Of a stretch of 14,743 nt of DNA, positions 14,633 to 14,743 are shown one piece after another. Below the pieces are notes generated by a model. It was not told where the DNA came from. It saw only the letters and a program-made list of their open reading frames with translations, and made no database searches. The translations under genes and the position numbers were made by a program. The stretch's first letter is position 1; every line of letters starts with the position of its first letter. This DNA comes from Planctomycetota bacterium (GTDB taxonomy: Bacteria > Planctomycetota > Planctomycetia > Pirellulales > Pirellulaceae): assembly GCA_026692885.1 (NCBI GenBank), contig JAPLNJ010000885.1, forward strand, positions 1 through 14,743, in the 5' to 3' direction.

Positions 14633-14743
14633 TTAGGGGAGTATCAGGACCGCCAGCCCTGAAGGGGCGAAACAAGCCAGCGTAGCACAACCGCGCCACA
14701 ATCCTTTGTCAAGAACTGCGTCCATCTTATTTGAAGACGAACG

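Larger units (their letters stand above)
14428..14743. other. Gene-free tail of the window, repeats
   Basis: No convincing gene was found. The segment contains a GTAGGGTGGGCC stretch (14436-14447) with a half copy GGTGGGCT downstream, a CCACGGG/CCCGTGG hairpin (14483-14501), the 40-bp element (14555-14594), a large CCCAGGGC...GCCCTGGG palindrome (14587-14632), and a related CCCTGAAGGGGCGAAAC stretch near 14658-14674. A 91-codon minus-strand frame here (14424-14699) is repeat sequence. Confidence 0.6.

Noticed and set aside
14424..14699. 91-codon minus-strand frame with GLFRPFRAG and GCYVAAPIGAK.
   Set aside because: Lies wholly in repeat elements. Such sequences are typical over-annotated proteins in planctomycetes.

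Overview
The window (GC-rich, roughly 60-65 %) looks like a chromosomal segment of a planctomycete, probably of the Pirellulales. The evidence is a DUF1559 pseudopilin-like protein with a small lipoprotein behind it, a dockerin-bearing secreted metalloprotease tail, two FG-GAP/VCBS-ASPIC/UnbV proteins, and many short extragenic palindromes. No CRISPR array, tRNA, rRNA, phage gene or complete transposase gene was seen. The organism assignment is inferred from protein families, not from a marker gene.

Layout. 2-1444 (+): 3' end of a large secreted protein with a zinc-metalloprotease motif and a type I dockerin. 1772-3256 (+): class I SAM methyltransferase with an NPPF motif. 3317-4585 (-): membrane-anchored TPR protein, convergent with the methyltransferase. 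4688-5485 (+): six-helix membrane protein of unknown function, divergent from the TPR gene. 5486-5960: repeat-filled spacer. 5961-6452 and 6549-7559 (-): small lipoprotein and DUF1559 protein, probably one unit, with a palindrome pair between them. 7773-10703 (+): 976-residue TPR-VCBS-ASPIC/UnbV protein on a GTG start with a strong Shine-Dalgarno. 10710-12488 (-): VCBS-ASPIC/UnbV lipoprotein, tail-to-tail with the previous gene. 12787-14427 (+): formate-tetrahydrofolate ligase (fhs). 14428-14743: more repeats.

How it fits together. Most genes encode envelope or secreted proteins: protease, TPR anchors, VCBS beta-propeller-like proteins, pseudopilin and lipoproteins. Fhs is the one clear central-metabolism enzyme (one-carbon/folate). 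No single pathway links all genes. The strongest internal link is the TPR/VCBS/ASPIC theme, which appears as a fused protein, as a VCBS-ASPIC lipoprotein, and as a TPR-only protein whose 3' end overlaps a 33-bp scrap of ASPIC coding sequence.

The most interesting non-coding signal is a set of extragenic palindromes. Their stems differ, but most share a 5' GTAG-type foot and a TCC-containing loop, and they usually sit in head-to-head inverted pairs. This is the architecture of REP/REPIN (BIME) elements mobilised by RAYT transposases in other bacteria. One pair carries a compensatory base change and another supplies the stop codon of a gene.
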